A stretch of DNA of 56,194 nucleotides from Flavobacteriales bacterium UBA4110 (GCA_002383165.1 DFXK01000015.1:3894-60087), one strand, 5' to 3'. Shown: positions 16,325 to 25,706, counted from the stretch's first letter. Notes: generated from the letters alone by a model not told the origin. Numbers and translations: made by a program.

Positions 16325-17611
16325 ATGTCTGATAATAAAGTTATATTAAATTACGATGGGAAAAACTTCGAATATCCAATCGTAGATAGTACTATCGGTG
16401 ACAGAGGAATAGATATTTCCAAATTGAGAGATCAAACAGGATTGATTACTTTGGATCTTGGTTACAAAAATACAGGTGCTACAATTAGTGAAATTACTTA
16501 CCTAGATGGTGATAAAGGGGAATTATTCTACAGAGGTTATCCTATAGAGCAAATCGCTGAAAAATCAAACTTTACAGAAGTAATGTACCTTTTACTTCAC
16601 GGAGAATTACCATCAACAGAACAGTTCAGTTCTTTTGAAAACAATATCAAAAAATATAATTTTGTTGCAGACGAGCTTAAAAAGCTAATCGATGTTTTCC
16701 CTCGCTCTGCACATCCTATGGGCGTTTTGTCTTCTTTAACTTCTGCTCTTACAGCGTTCAATCCCAAAGCGGTTGATGTTAAATCTAAAGAAGAATTAGA
16801 TCTTGCAGCAGAATTAATGATTGCAAAATTCTCTCATCTTTGTGCTTGGACTTACAGGAAAGCCCAAGGTTTACCAATTAACCACGGAGATAACAGTCTT
16901 AACTATGTTGAGAATTTCTATAAAATGGCGTTCAGACTGCCGAATGAGGAGTTCGAAATTGATCCTGTAGTGGTGGAGGCGCTTGATAAATTGTTAATCC
17001 TTCATGCAGACCACGAGCAAAACTGTTCTACATCTACAGTGAGAATGGTTGGTTCTGCGCATACAGGATTATTCGCTTCTATTTCAGCTGGTGTTTCAGC
17101 GCTTTGGGGTCCACTACACGGTGGTGCCAATCAGGCGGTAATCGAGATGCTTGAGATGATCGAAAAAGACGGAGGAGATGTTTCTAAATATGTCGCTAAA
17201 GCAAAAGATAAAGAAGATAGCTTCAGATTAATGGGCTTCGGCCACAGAGTGTATAAAAACTTTGATCCTAGAGCAAAAATCATCAAGAAAGCTGCTGACG
17301 ATATTTTAGGAAAATTGGGAATTCAGGACAAAGCGCTTGATATCGCTATGCAACTAGAAAGAGTTGCACTGGAGGATGATTATTTCGTAGAAAGAAAACT
17401 ATATCCGAATGTGGATTTCTACTCAGGAATCATTTACAGAGCATTAGGAATTCCTACGGAAATGTTTACTGTAATGTTTGCGTTAGGAAGATTGCCAGGA
17501 TGGATCTCTCAGTGGAAAGAAATGAGACTAAAAGGCGATCCTATAGGAAGACCAAGACAGGTTTACCAAGGAGCAGAAAAACGTAATTATGTAGATATTG
17601 CAAGCCGATAA
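16325..17611 (+). CDS. gltA: Citrate synthase
   Basis: This 428-aa enzyme condenses acetyl-CoA and oxaloacetate at the entry of the TCA cycle. Catalytic regions are visible as HADHEQNCSTSTVR, GPLHGGANQAV and GFGHRVYKNFDPRAK. Length fits the hexameric type II citrate synthase of bacteria. It stands alone between eno and the guanidino-hydrolase pair and ends at a clear terminator. Confidence 0.97.
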   Translation: MSDNKVILNYDGKNFEYPIVDSTIGDRGIDISKLRDQTGLITLDLGYKNTGATISEITYLDGDKGELFYRGYPIEQIAEKSNFTEVMYLLLHGELPSTEQFSSFENNIKKYNFVADELKKLIDVFPRSAHPMGVLSSLTSALTAFNPKAVDVKSKEELDLAAELMIAKFSHLCAWTYRKAQGLPINHGDNSLNYVENFYKMAFRLPNEEFEIDPVVVEALDKLLILHADHEQNCSTSTVRMVGSAHTGLFASISAGVSALWGPLHGGANQAVIEMLEMIEKDGGDVSKYVAKAKDKEDSFRLMGFGHRVYKNFDPRAKIIKKAADDILGKLGIQDKALDIAMQLERVALEDDYFVERKLYPNVDFYSGIIYRALGIPTEMFTVMFALGRLPGWISQWKEMRLKGDPIGRPRQVYQGAEKRNYVDIASR

Positions 17612-17634
17612 AAAATATAAAATTTAATCATATC

Positions 17635-17668
17635 ATCCTCGAAATTAATTTTTCGGGGATTTTTTTTC
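17635..17668 (+). terminator. Intrinsic terminator after gltA
   Basis: ATCCTCGAAA (17635-17644) pairs with TTTCGGGGAT (17651-17660), including one G-U pair, and runs into seven Ts. Confidence 0.88.
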
Positions 17669-17764
17669 GGTGTTTTACAGATTATCATAGAAATATCTCC
17701 AGCTTTGTTATTATCATAGATTTTATTTACTGTATGCGGCGAGTTTCAATTTATTTTGTTTAAT

Positions 17765-17772
17765 TATATTTG
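17765..17772 (+). promoter_or_regulatory. Putative -7 promoter box of the guanidino-hydrolase pair
   Basis: TATATTTG is an exact match to TAnnTTTG. Transcription would start shortly after 17772, which rules out the in-frame TTG at 17770 as a start and supports ATG at 17788. Confidence 0.5.
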
Positions 17773-17787
17773 CTTCATTCCTATCTT

Positions 17788-18702
17788 ATGAAACTAAACA
17801 TCAAAAACGAAACAGGTAGACTAAAATCTGTCGTACTTGGACAGCCAAAATCTAACGGCGCTGTTCCTACTCTGGAAGAAAGTTATGACGCGAAATCTTA
17901 TCACACCATAGAAAATAATATCTATCCCAAAGAAGAGGATATTATTTTCGAGATGACAGAGTTTGAAAAAGTGCTTAAAAAATATGATGTGGAGGTTTTC
18001 CGACCAAAAATTATCAAAGATTACAACCAGGTCTTTGCAAGAGATGTTGCTTTTGTGATTGAGGATAAAATGATTATCTCGAACATAATCCCAGACCGTG
18101 CGGACGAGCAGGAAGCTTACAGACACATCATAGATAAAGTTTCCTGGAGGAATGTCATAAACCTGCCGGAAACCGCTCATATTGAAGGTGGAGATGTTAT
18201 GGTCTGGAACGGATTCTTATTCATTGGTACAAGCTACAGCCCAGATTATAGAAATCTGAAAACAGCCAGAACCAACGAATATGCTATTGAAATTCTGAAA
18301 GAATATTTTCCGAAAAAAAGAATCATTGATCTTGATTTGAAAAAAAATGATACAAAGCCATATGAAGGTATTTTACATTTGGATTGTACATTCAATATCG
18401 TTGGCGACGATAAATGTATCATTTACAAAAACGGATTTGTAGATGAGTCGGATTATCAGTTGCTTTTGGATATTTTCGGTAAGGAAAATTGTTTCAATAT
18501 CAGTGATGAAGAAATGTTTGAAATGAACCCTAATATCTTTTCAATCGCACCAGATGTTGTGGTTTCAGACAAAGCATTCACAAGACTCAATCGTCATCTC
18601 CGCGACGAGTGGGGAATCACTGTGGAAGAAATTCCTTACCGTGAGATTTCTAAAATGGGAGGTTTGTTGAGATGCTCGACTTTGCCTTTGGTAAGAGAAT
18701 AA
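17788..18702 (+). CDS. Guanidino-group hydrolase (arginine deiminase / dimethylargininase-like)
   Basis: This 304-aa protein belongs to the guanidino-group-modifying superfamily. The expected active-site pieces are present: FARDVAF (Asp86), HIEGGDVM (131-138), His207 in ILHLDC, and the nucleophile Cys296 in LLRCSTLPL near the C-terminus. It would hydrolyse a guanidino group (arginine or a methylated or acylated derivative) to citrulline-type products; the exact substrate cannot be told. ATG at 17788 is preferred over TTG at 17770 because the latter overlaps the promoter. A second member of the superfamily follows 40 nt downstream. Confidence 0.85.
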   Translation: MKLNIKNETGRLKSVVLGQPKSNGAVPTLEESYDAKSYHTIENNIYPKEEDIIFEMTEFEKVLKKYDVEVFRPKIIKDYNQVFARDVAFVIEDKMIISNIIPDRADEQEAYRHIIDKVSWRNVINLPETAHIEGGDVMVWNGFLFIGTSYSPDYRNLKTARTNEYAIEILKEYFPKKRIIDLDLKKNDTKPYEGILHLDCTFNIVGDDKCIIYKNGFVDESDYQLLLDIFGKENCFNISDEEMFEMNPNIFSIAPDVVVSDKAFTRLNRHLRDEWGITVEEIPYREISKMGGLLRCSTLPLVRE

Positions 18703-18742
18703 TATCTCAATCTCTAAGTTTCTTAATCTTTTAATCAATACA

Positions 18743-19660
18743 ATGCAGACTACAGATACAGTTTTGATGATAGAACCAGTTGCTTTCGGATTCAACGAGC
18801 AGACGGCGGTTAATAATTATTTTCAGGTTCAACAGGAAGGGAATGTTCAAGATGAAGCTTTGAAAGAATTCAATGCTTTTGCTGAGAAATTGAGAGCGAA
18901 AGGCATCAATGTGATTACCGTCAAAGATACACTTGAACCAAAAACACCAGATTCAATTTTCCCAAATAACTGGGTAAGTTTTCACAGAGACGGAAAAGTG
19001 GTTTTATATCCAATGTTTGCAGAAAACAGACGCTTGGAAAGACGAAATGATATTCTTGACCAAATCAAAGAACAATTCAATATCAGTGAAATCATCGATT
19101 ATTCTGAAATCGAAAAAGACAATAAATTCTTGGAAGGAACTGGAAGTATGATTTTCGACCACGATAACAAGATTGCTTACGGTTCGGTTTCTTTGAGGTT
19201 AGATGAAGATTTGTTCAGAAAATTCTGCAGTGAATTTGGATTCAAACCTGTGGTTTTTCATTCTTATCAAACCGCTGGCGAAGAAAGATTACCGATTTAT
19301 CATACCAATGTGATGATGTGTGTTGCCGACAAATTTGTTGTGATTTGTCTGGATTGCATCGATGATGATTTGGAAAGAGAAAAAGTCGTAGAAACCATCA
19401 AAAACTCAGGAAAAGAATTGATAGAAATCTCTGAAAACCAAATGCAGAATTTCGCAGGAAATATGCTTCAGGTACAAAATAGTTCAGGAGAAAAATTCTT
19501 AGTAATGAGCCAAAGCGCTTACAAAGCTTTAAGTAAGGAACAAGTTTCTACGATTGAAAAATACTGTGAAATTATTTATTCAGATTTAGAAGTGATAGAA
19601 ACCAACGGCGGTGGAAGTGCAAGATGTATGCTGGCCGAGGTTTTTCTGCCTAAGAAATAG
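18743..19660 (+). CDS. ctlX: CtlX-type arginine deiminase-related protein
   Basis: This 305-aa protein resembles CtlX, the citrulline-utilisation hydrolase class of the same superfamily. It begins with VLMIEPVAFGFNEQT and has SIFPNNWVSFH (PNNW at 74-77), His187 in PIYHTNV, and Cys295 in GGGSARCMLAEV. It lies 40 nt after another guanidino-hydrolase, so the two probably act in the same route of arginine or citrulline-derivative breakdown. The name rests on family resemblance; the substrate is inferred. Confidence 0.82.
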   Translation: MQTTDTVLMIEPVAFGFNEQTAVNNYFQVQQEGNVQDEALKEFNAFAEKLRAKGINVITVKDTLEPKTPDSIFPNNWVSFHRDGKVVLYPMFAENRRLERRNDILDQIKEQFNISEIIDYSEIEKDNKFLEGTGSMIFDHDNKIAYGSVSLRLDEDLFRKFCSEFGFKPVVFHSYQTAGEERLPIYHTNVMMCVADKFVVICLDCIDDDLEREKVVETIKNSGKELIEISENQMQNFAGNMLQVQNSSGEKFLVMSQSAYKALSKEQVSTIEKYCEIIYSDLEVIETNGGGSARCMLAEVFLPKK

Positions 19661-19681
19661 AATGCTATTTTAAATTAACAT

Positions 19682-19718
19682 AAAAAATCCCGAAGAACTT
19701 CTTCGGGATTGCTTTTGA
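19682..19718 (-). terminator. Shared terminator between ctlX and the outer-membrane barrel gene
   Basis: A perfect 10-bp stem, AATCCCGAAG (19686-19695) with CTTCGGGATT (19701-19710), has a 5-nt loop. The minus strand has a T6 tract after it; the plus strand has GCTTTT. It lies between convergent genes. Confidence 0.85.
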
Positions 19719-19751
19719 AAATAATAATTTGATAAAAAAAATATATAGTAG

Positions 19752-22058
19752 TTATCTGGTGCGGTTTTTAATGTCCTTGTCTGCGCTGCTGATATCTCTT
19801 ATTTTCTGAACTTTTTTGTTCCCGAAGTTATAAGTGATACTGAAGTTCACACTTTGGTTATATTGATTTTGATTGATATAATTATAGTTTCCACTGGCTT
19901 GAGAATTGTCATTAATCACAACTTTATTCGTGTTCAGAAGGTCATAGATTTCTAGAGCAAAAGTCCAGTCGTTCCATATTTTTTTGATGTTGGCATCCAA
20001 ACTCATTAAAGATTTCAGTTGTCCCAATTCTATCTGCTGATTATCCACATACCAATAGTTCACGCCTAAAAACCAAGTTTTCTTTTTATCCAATCTTACA
20101 GTGTTGTTGGTTTGTATCAATAAACTATTTGATTTGATTTTGTTCACATAATCAGGAAAAATATCGCCCGTAATTGGGTCGGTATTTAAAAAACCGTTAT
20201 TGATATTTCTTTGCAATCCGATATTGAAATTGGTTGTCAAATATTGTTTGAAAAAAGATTTTTGCATCCCAATCATTGCAGACATCTCTTGTTTATCTCC
20301 GAAATTAGTTCTGATATAGCGCAGTTCTCGGTCAGTGATTTGATTTCCGTGGACATCCAAAACTGGTTGATTGTTGGCATCCAATCTTACTTTGTCTCTT
20401 TGCAAAGGAACTTGTGTAATTGCATTTTTCGTTAATGAGTGATTGATTATCAGGAAGTAAGAACTTTTGAACATATATGTGAACTCATTGGTGTAAACCG
20501 AAGAGGCTTTCACGAAAGGGTTGTTCTGCGTATAGTTGACATTGGTAAGATAATTCTTGACAGGATTCAATTCCCAAAAACTTGGTCTTCTCATTCTACT
20601 GGAAAAAGCATACGAAATATTATTCTTATCGTTAATCGCATAGTTCAAACTCGCATAAGGCAACCAATTATTATAATCTCTTTCAATATTGCTGAAGTCC
20701 GAATTGTCCGATTTGCCAACACTGCTCGTCAATTCATATCTAGAACCTATTTTTCCTGAGAATTTATCAGAAAACTTTTTTTCCAAGGTTACATAGAAGC
20801 CATAAATATTCTCATCGTAAATAAAATGGTTGGGTGTGGATATAGGGCCGCTGATTGGTTTTCCGTATTGGTCTACCAGATTTCCGTCCTTGTCATAATA
20901 ATAAGTGTCATTCTTGGTATCGTTGTCAGTTTTTGTTTTGTTAAAGTTCCCTCCGATCGCCACTGTGAAGTCATTTTTAAATTTTTTGATATAATCAACC
21001 GTAGATGAGAAATTATTAATAATCTGAGGCGTATTTTGTATAATGATAGTCGAAGGATTGAAAACTTGTCTCGTCAAATCGGTCGTATAAGTTCTGTTGT
21101 CTGCATTCTGAAATCTTTTATAATTAAGATAAGCTGCATTCAGATTTAACTTACTTCCGAGTGTGTCTGTCTTCCATTCGTAATTCAGGTTTAGGGAGTT
21201 GTTGTACGAACGTGAGTTTTCAACATTTTTCGTCAGACTGTATCTAGTTTCTATATTGCCTTTTTCGTTGGGAGCGATAATCGTATTGAATAGATTGGAA
21301 CCAGAGCCATAGCTTCTGTTTGCCCAAGAATTATAAGTCAAAGCCAAATTACTATTGTCATTCAACTGATAATCAATGTTCAGATAGCCGCCTAAGTTTT
21401 TGTTGGGATCAGATACCCGTCCTTCTGACTGGTTGCTGGATTTATCATTTCCGTTTCTCAGAATATAATATTGCTCTTGGATATTCTGGCTTGTATTGAT
21501 GTTGGAACTGATTCCCAACTTATCTTTTCTGTAATTAAGCGAAACGCCTGCATAAGAAGAGTTATAATAACTTTGGGCGTTTCCCATTCTCATATTTCCG
21601 TTCAGTCCGTCGGTCATTTTTTTCTTCAAAACGATGTTGATGATTCCGTCCGAAGATTCAACCTGATATTCACTTCCAGGAAGTGTAATCACTTCAATTT
21701 TCTGAATATTTTCTGCGGGTGTATTTTTCAGAAATTGAGTTAATGACTCCGCATCCATATTGGTTTTTCTTCCATTAATGAAAATCACAGCGTTGTTTTT
21801 CCCAATGATTTTCAAAGTTTTATCATCTGTTGAAGAAACCAATGGTGTTTGCTTCAAAAGATTGAATGCTGTGTTTCCTTTAGCCACTGGCGATGCGGCA
21901 ACATCATAAACGAAACGGTCACTTTGTTTTTTGAAAACTTGTTTGGTTAGGCTTACTGCTTCTATGTTTTTTGTTGTCGCAGTATCTTTTTTAGGTGTTT
22001 CCTGTGCATAAATCAATCCTGAAAAAAATATTGCTGCCATTAGGATTTTAGTTTTCAT
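19752..22058 (-). CDS. Outer-membrane beta-barrel protein, TonB-dependent receptor-like (OMP_b-brl_3 type)
   Basis: This 768-aa protein has a signal peptide (MKTKILMAAIFFSGLIYAQ). An N-terminal plug-like domain follows with VFINGRKTNMDAESLTQFL and IQKIEVITLPGSEYQ, and then a long beta-barrel rich in aromatic, Asn and Tyr residues ending NFSITYNFGNKK. This is the outer-membrane beta-barrel family common in Bacteroidota next to PadR- or TetR-type regulators. No carboxypeptidase-like domain or SusD partner is present. Its ligand is unknown. The promoter is overlapped by a repeat that looks like an operator. Confidence 0.85.
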   Translation of the reverse strand: MKTKILMAAIFFSGLIYAQETPKKDTATTKNIEAVSLTKQVFKKQSDRFVYDVAASPVAKGNTAFNLLKQTPLVSSTDDKTLKIIGKNNAVIFINGRKTNMDAESLTQFLKNTPAENIQKIEVITLPGSEYQVESSDGIINIVLKKKMTDGLNGNMRMGNAQSYYNSSYAGVSLNYRKDKLGISSNINTSQNIQEQYYILRNGNDKSSNQSEGRVSDPNKNLGGYLNIDYQLNDNSNLALTYNSWANRSYGSGSNLFNTIIAPNEKGNIETRYSLTKNVENSRSYNNSLNLNYEWKTDTLGSKLNLNAAYLNYKRFQNADNRTYTTDLTRQVFNPSTIIIQNTPQIINNFSSTVDYIKKFKNDFTVAIGGNFNKTKTDNDTKNDTYYYDKDGNLVDQYGKPISGPISTPNHFIYDENIYGFYVTLEKKFSDKFSGKIGSRYELTSSVGKSDNSDFSNIERDYNNWLPYASLNYAINDKNNISYAFSSRMRRPSFWELNPVKNYLTNVNYTQNNPFVKASSVYTNEFTYMFKSSYFLIINHSLTKNAITQVPLQRDKVRLDANNQPVLDVHGNQITDRELRYIRTNFGDKQEMSAMIGMQKSFFKQYLTTNFNIGLQRNINNGFLNTDPITGDIFPDYVNKIKSNSLLIQTNNTVRLDKKKTWFLGVNYWYVDNQQIELGQLKSLMSLDANIKKIWNDWTFALEIYDLLNTNKVVINDNSQASGNYNYINQNQYNQSVNFSITYNFGNKKVQKIRDISSADKDIKNRTR

Positions 22059-22108
22059 AATACGTGGTTTTTATTTTGGTAGTTTGTATTTTCTAATAAT
22101 TTACATTG

Positions 22109-22140
22109 CAAAGATATATATTTATTAAAGTAGTATGCAA
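22109..22140 (-). promoter_or_regulatory. Promoter of the outer-membrane barrel gene
   Basis: On the minus strand TTG (22138-22140) and TATCTTTG (22109-22116) are 21 nt apart, a good Bacteroidota -33/-7 pair. The -7 box lies 50 nt upstream of the start codon. Confidence 0.6.
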
Positions 22141-22152
22141 TACAAAGTAGTA
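22127..22152 (-). promoter_or_regulatory. Operator-like repeat over the barrel gene promoter
   Basis: The 9-mer AAAGTAGTA occurs at both ends of this 26-bp block, and a small palindrome, GTATGCAATAC, lies in its middle. The block covers the -33 element. No regulator gene is adjacent. It resembles a binding site for a dimeric repressor such as a PadR-type protein, but the regulator is not identified. Confidence 0.45.
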
Positions 22153-22738
22153 AATAAAATAATATAAATATATTAATCAACTGATTTTCAATATTAAAAA
22201 TTTTTGGTTGGTCTTACTACTTAGACAATTTATGTGGTAGCTTTGTTGCATACCAATTAAAATAATAGGTAAATAAAATCTGAAAAGATGAAACCTTTAC
22301 ATTAACAGAGTTATAAGCTTTATCTAAAAATTATGACTTTCAAAAATTAATAAGTGTACTTAAAGTATAATGATGTCTTGTTTGAGTATTCATTATTTAT
22401 TTGAAAAATCTCCGTTAGTAACTTATAATTTATTAAAATTTAAAACTTCAAAATCTTTATTTCTGCTATTTCAACCAAAAGTATTAATCAATTAGGGACA
22501 ATTTATTCTATGAATTTTTTTAGAAAAAAAATCGTTCAATCGATAGTTCTTATTAGATAGGCAATTTTTTTATATTGTTTAAAATAAAACAATATAATGA
22601 TAAAGGATGTTTGAAGTATTATGACTTAAATGCCCTATACATAGATGTTCTAACATAATGTGGAAAACTTTTACTTAGGATTGTTAGTTTTGTGCTGTGT
22701 TTGTTGCTTTTACACATTTTCTGAGTTCTTAAATTCAG
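22153..22738. other. AT-rich intergenic stretch without recognisable genes
   Basis: No convincing reading frame was found on either strand. A perfect 10-bp hairpin, TATATTGTTT with AAACAATATA (22571-22596), has no U-tract on either side. The stretch may hold remnants of a lost gene. Confidence 0.5.
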
Positions 22739-22746
22739 TATATTTG
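22739..22746 (+). promoter_or_regulatory. Putative -7 box of a small transcription unit
   Basis: TATATTTG is an exact TAnnTTTG match in an otherwise empty region. A -33 box is not evident. The unit it would start contains a hairpin (22829-22852), a 41-codon frame and a strong terminator. Confidence 0.35.
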
Positions 22747-22828
22747 TAAGCAACATTTTGATAATGAAATGTAAGATACTTATACTCCGGATAAGTTGAG
22801 GAATGAAAATTCTAAGAGAGTATAAAAA

Positions 22829-22852
22829 ATTCTCAAGCTGCAACTTGAGAAT
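22829..22852 (-). terminator. Hairpin in the 22-23 kb gap (minus-strand terminator or leader hairpin)
   Basis: ATTCTCAAG (22829-22837) pairs perfectly with CTTGAGAAT (22844-22852) around CTGCAA. On the minus strand it is followed by TTTTTTATA, as in a terminator, but no minus-strand gene upstream lacks its own. On the plus strand it lies 35 nt before the small reading frame at 22888. Confidence 0.4.
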
Positions 22853-22887
22853 CTTATTAGTTTAACCATTTTTAAATTTTTCACAAA

Positions 22888-23013
22888 GTGAAGAACACAA
22901 AATTTGAAAACGGAAAGACTTACATTAAAATTTGCAGAAAATGCGTTACCATCAGAGGGAAGCGTTACTGCAAAGTCAATGGAGTCTACTCTTTTTGGGT
23001 GGAAGTGAAGTAA
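22888..23013 (+). CDS. Possible small Cys-rich protein (41 aa, GTG start)
   Basis: From GTG at 22888 a 41-residue frame runs to TAA at 23011-23013. The peptide is basic and contains KICRKCV, a CxxC pair, and a third Cys in KRYCKVNGVY; it ends FWVEVK. Base composition is noticeably less AT-rich than the flanks. A strong terminator follows 25 nt after the stop, a possible -7 box lies 140 nt upstream, and a hairpin lies in the leader. No family was recognised. It could instead be the 3' part of a non-coding RNA. Confidence 0.4.
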   Translation: MKNTKFENGKTYIKICRKCVTIRGKRYCKVNGVYSFWVEVK

Positions 23014-23038
23014 AGTAACTTTACCACCAATTTAATGA

Positions 23039-23068
23039 ACCATCTGCCGGAGCAGGTGGTTTTTTTTC
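23039..23068 (+). terminator. Strong terminator of the small transcription unit
   Basis: ACCATCTGC (23039-23047) pairs with GCAGGTGGT (23052-23060), with one G-U pair, around a CGGA loop and is followed by eight Ts. No annotated long gene ends before it on this strand, so it implies a short transcript. Confidence 0.85.
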
Positions 23069-23400
23069 TTACTGCTAAATAAGTACAATTTTGTTATATA
23101 ACAAAATTAATTTTTTTTCTGGCGCCATAATTTTTTAATACATAGAGTAAGATTAACTTGAAATTATTTCCACCAAAGGAATTTCTTTAATCTGTATAAC
23201 ACTAAAAAGTTTTCCACAAACACTATGTTTTGTACATAAATGTATATAAATTACTATAAATCTTCATATCAAAAATCCCCAAAAATGCATCGTAAATCAT
23301 TAAAATAAATAAATTTACAAAAAGGTGTTATCTACATTAGAGAGTAAAGTTAGGGGTATTATATAAATTTAAATTTTTATTTTAATGTAATTTACTGCAT
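23069..23400. other. AT-rich intergenic DNA, nothing recognised
   Basis: No reading frame, promoter pair or repeat could be supported in this stretch between the small unit and the helicase terminator. Confidence 0.4.
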
Positions 23401-23432
23401 AAAAAAAACCTTTGCAAATAACGCAAAGGCTT
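23401..23432 (-). terminator. Terminator downstream of the helicase gene
   Basis: CCTTTGC (23409-23415) pairs with GCAAAGG (23423-23429). On the minus strand the hairpin is followed by eight Ts (A8 at 23401-23408). It lies about 150 nt past the helicase stop. Confidence 0.75.
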
Positions 23433-23579
23433 GATTGTTAAAGATTTAATGTTCTTTTGGATTTTTAAAATAATTTCAGTTGTTCACGTACTTAATCATC
23501 ATTCCAAAAAAAATCAAATTTTAAAATGTAAGAAAGGTTTACAAATTTCAAAAAGCATTAAGGATATTTTTCAAATAAA

Positions 23580-25706
23580 CTACTTTTTCAAATTCAAAAA
23601 GTAATTCCAGATCAAACGAATCTCACCATAATCAAAATCCGAAGGTAAAACAGATTTCCAATCGTTGATATTCTCTTTTGGTTCTGCCTTGAATTGTTTT
23701 TCGAACGCTTCAATTTTACTTTTTGGGTAGATTCTCAGCAAATCATTTTTATCCAATAAATTTTGCTCAGCATATTTTGACAGATGCCCGAAAATAGTCG
23801 AATTGACCAAACCTCGTTCTTTAGCAATTTCAGAAACTGTTTTCCCATTTTGGAAGAGTTGATAAGTCAAAACGTGCGTCGGCACTTTCTTGATGGCTAA
23901 TGAAACTTCAACATCTTTTTCTTTGTCGAATAACGGCGTTTCCAACAGATAAACCTCTTTCAAATCCTTCAGATAATCTTCTATATCATCCAACCAAACA
24001 CGAAAATCTTCGTTAAAAGCTTTCAATCCTTTTACGCCTTTCGTTTCAGAATAGAAATCTTTAAGCGGAGAAAATATTTTCTCATTCACATTCGAGAAAA
24101 AGAAATTGACAGCACCTTTGGCTTTAATTTCAATCTCAGTCCATTCTTCCTCACCTTGCAGGAATTTCTGAGTTTTCTGGAGTAAGATTCTTTCGAATTT
24201 TTGAAAAATCGTAATATAATTTTCAATATCTGCTTTCAAACAATGATAGAGATAATCGGCTTTTTCTTTGTCTATGAATTTACTGCTTCGGCTGATAACC
24301 ATCCAGTTTTCTAACGCAGACTGAAACCAAACACAATCAATCCTTCTAATGACTTTCTGGATGCTATAATCATATTTTTCAGCATTCAGGATTTCCTCGA
24401 TTTTCGAATTCGCGTGTGTTTCATCCTGAAACTTCGAAACTCGTTTGTCAGAGAAAATAACTTCAGGCGTAATTTTCGATTTTAGAACAATTCCTTCCAA
24501 AGTTCGGCAACGTGAAAGTGCTACATAAACCTGTCCGGAAGCAAAACTTTTTCCTGCATCAATAATCAATCTGTCGAATGTCAAACCTTGACTTTTATGA
24601 ATCGTAACCGCCCAAGCCAGACGAATCGGAAACTGTTTGAAACTTCCCAAAACTTCTTCCTTGATGTTCTTTTCATCATCCAAAGAATATTTTTTCTGTT
24701 CCCAAGTTTCTGCTTTTAGAGTGATTTCTTCTTCGCTTCCATCTAGAATTACAGAGATTTCATCTTCATCGAGATAAGAAATCTGAGCGAGTTTTCCGTT
24801 GTAATATTTTTTATCGGGCGACGTGTCATTTCGGATGAACATAATCTGCGCACCAACTTTCAGATCCAGAACTTCATCATTCGGATATTGAGTTTCCTTG
24901 AAATCTCCAACAACATCTGCCTTGTAAGTGTGAGATTTTCCACCGAGCTCTTTAATTTTTTTTTGATTTATATCATCCGCCATTTTGTTGTGCGAACATA
25001 GATAAACATAGGCTTCATCTTTCGGGTCAAAGTCGGGTTGATATCGTTCGTTCAAAGCTTCAAAGTCGATATCTTCTGTAATTCCGTCTCTAATCGCATT
25101 TAGGATTTCTAGAAAATGTTCATCAGTTTGGCGGTAAACTTTAGTCAATTCAAGCGTGATGAAATTACTTCCCTCTAAAGCTTTGGCGTCAAAGAAGAAG
25201 GGTGAAGAATAGTACATCGCCAAGATATATTCGTCTCTCACAACCGGAGGCAACTGATAAAGGTCGCCAATAAACAACATCTGAACACCACCGAATTTCT
25301 GCTGATTTCTACGAACGTGTCTCAATGCAAAATCCATCATATCCAAAACATCCGCCCGCAACATCGAAGCTTCATCAATAATGATAATTTCGATTTCGCG
25401 GAGAAGCTTGAGTTTGTCTTTTCTGTATTTGAAATGAACCATCAAATCGGGAATATTGTTTCCTAAATTCTGGTCAATTCTTTCTGTAGTTGGAAGAAAA
25501 GTTCTGAGGGGTAAACCAAACATAGAGTGGATCGTAACGCCACCTGCATTGATTGCTGCAATTCCTGTGGGTGCAACTACAATGTGTTTTTTCTTGGTTT
25601 TTTTTACAAAATCGTTGAGAAATGTAGTTTTTCCCGTGCCTGCTTTTCCCGTGAGAAAAATGTTCCGGTTGGTGTGTTCTACGATTTCAAAAAGAGAGTT
25701 ATTCAT
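23580..25706 (-). CDS. PIF1/RecD-like superfamily 1 DNA helicase with C-terminal helix-turn-helix
   Basis: This 708-aa protein has Walker A GKAGTGKT (20-27), Walker B IIIIDEAS (Asp111-Glu112), the segment MLFIGDLYQLPPV, and late helicase motifs including AWAVTIHKSQGLTFDR and VYVALSRC, the PIF1/RecD-like SF1B set. The C-terminal region (about 620-665) contains a helix-turn-helix of the kind found at the end of RQC-type helicases: GKTVSEIAKERGLVNSTIFG. It probably acts in replication-fork or repair processing. ruvC lies 124 nt upstream on the same strand, consistent with a repair theme. Confidence 0.88.
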   Translation of the reverse strand: MNNSLFEIVEHTNRNIFLTGKAGTGKTTFLNDFVKKTKKKHIVVAPTGIAAINAGGVTIHSMFGLPLRTFLPTTERIDQNLGNNIPDLMVHFKYRKDKLKLLREIEIIIIDEASMLRADVLDMMDFALRHVRRNQQKFGGVQMLFIGDLYQLPPVVRDEYILAMYYSSPFFFDAKALEGSNFITLELTKVYRQTDEHFLEILNAIRDGITEDIDFEALNERYQPDFDPKDEAYVYLCSHNKMADDINQKKIKELGGKSHTYKADVVGDFKETQYPNDEVLDLKVGAQIMFIRNDTSPDKKYYNGKLAQISYLDEDEISVILDGSEEEITLKAETWEQKKYSLDDEKNIKEEVLGSFKQFPIRLAWAVTIHKSQGLTFDRLIIDAGKSFASGQVYVALSRCRTLEGIVLKSKITPEVIFSDKRVSKFQDETHANSKIEEILNAEKYDYSIQKVIRRIDCVWFQSALENWMVISRSSKFIDKEKADYLYHCLKADIENYITIFQKFERILLQKTQKFLQGEEEWTEIEIKAKGAVNFFFSNVNEKIFSPLKDFYSETKGVKGLKAFNEDFRVWLDDIEDYLKDLKEVYLLETPLFDKEKDVEVSLAIKKVPTHVLTYQLFQNGKTVSEIAKERGLVNSTIFGHLSKYAEQNLLDKNDLLRIYPKSKIEAFEKQFKAEPKENINDWKSVLPSDFDYGEIRLIWNYFLNLKK

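Noticed and set aside
22619..22843. 74-codon frame on the minus strand in the 22-23 kb gap
   Set aside because: Composition and residue pattern are those of random AT-rich DNA, it has no promoter or recognisable domain, and it overlaps the possible small unit on the other strand.
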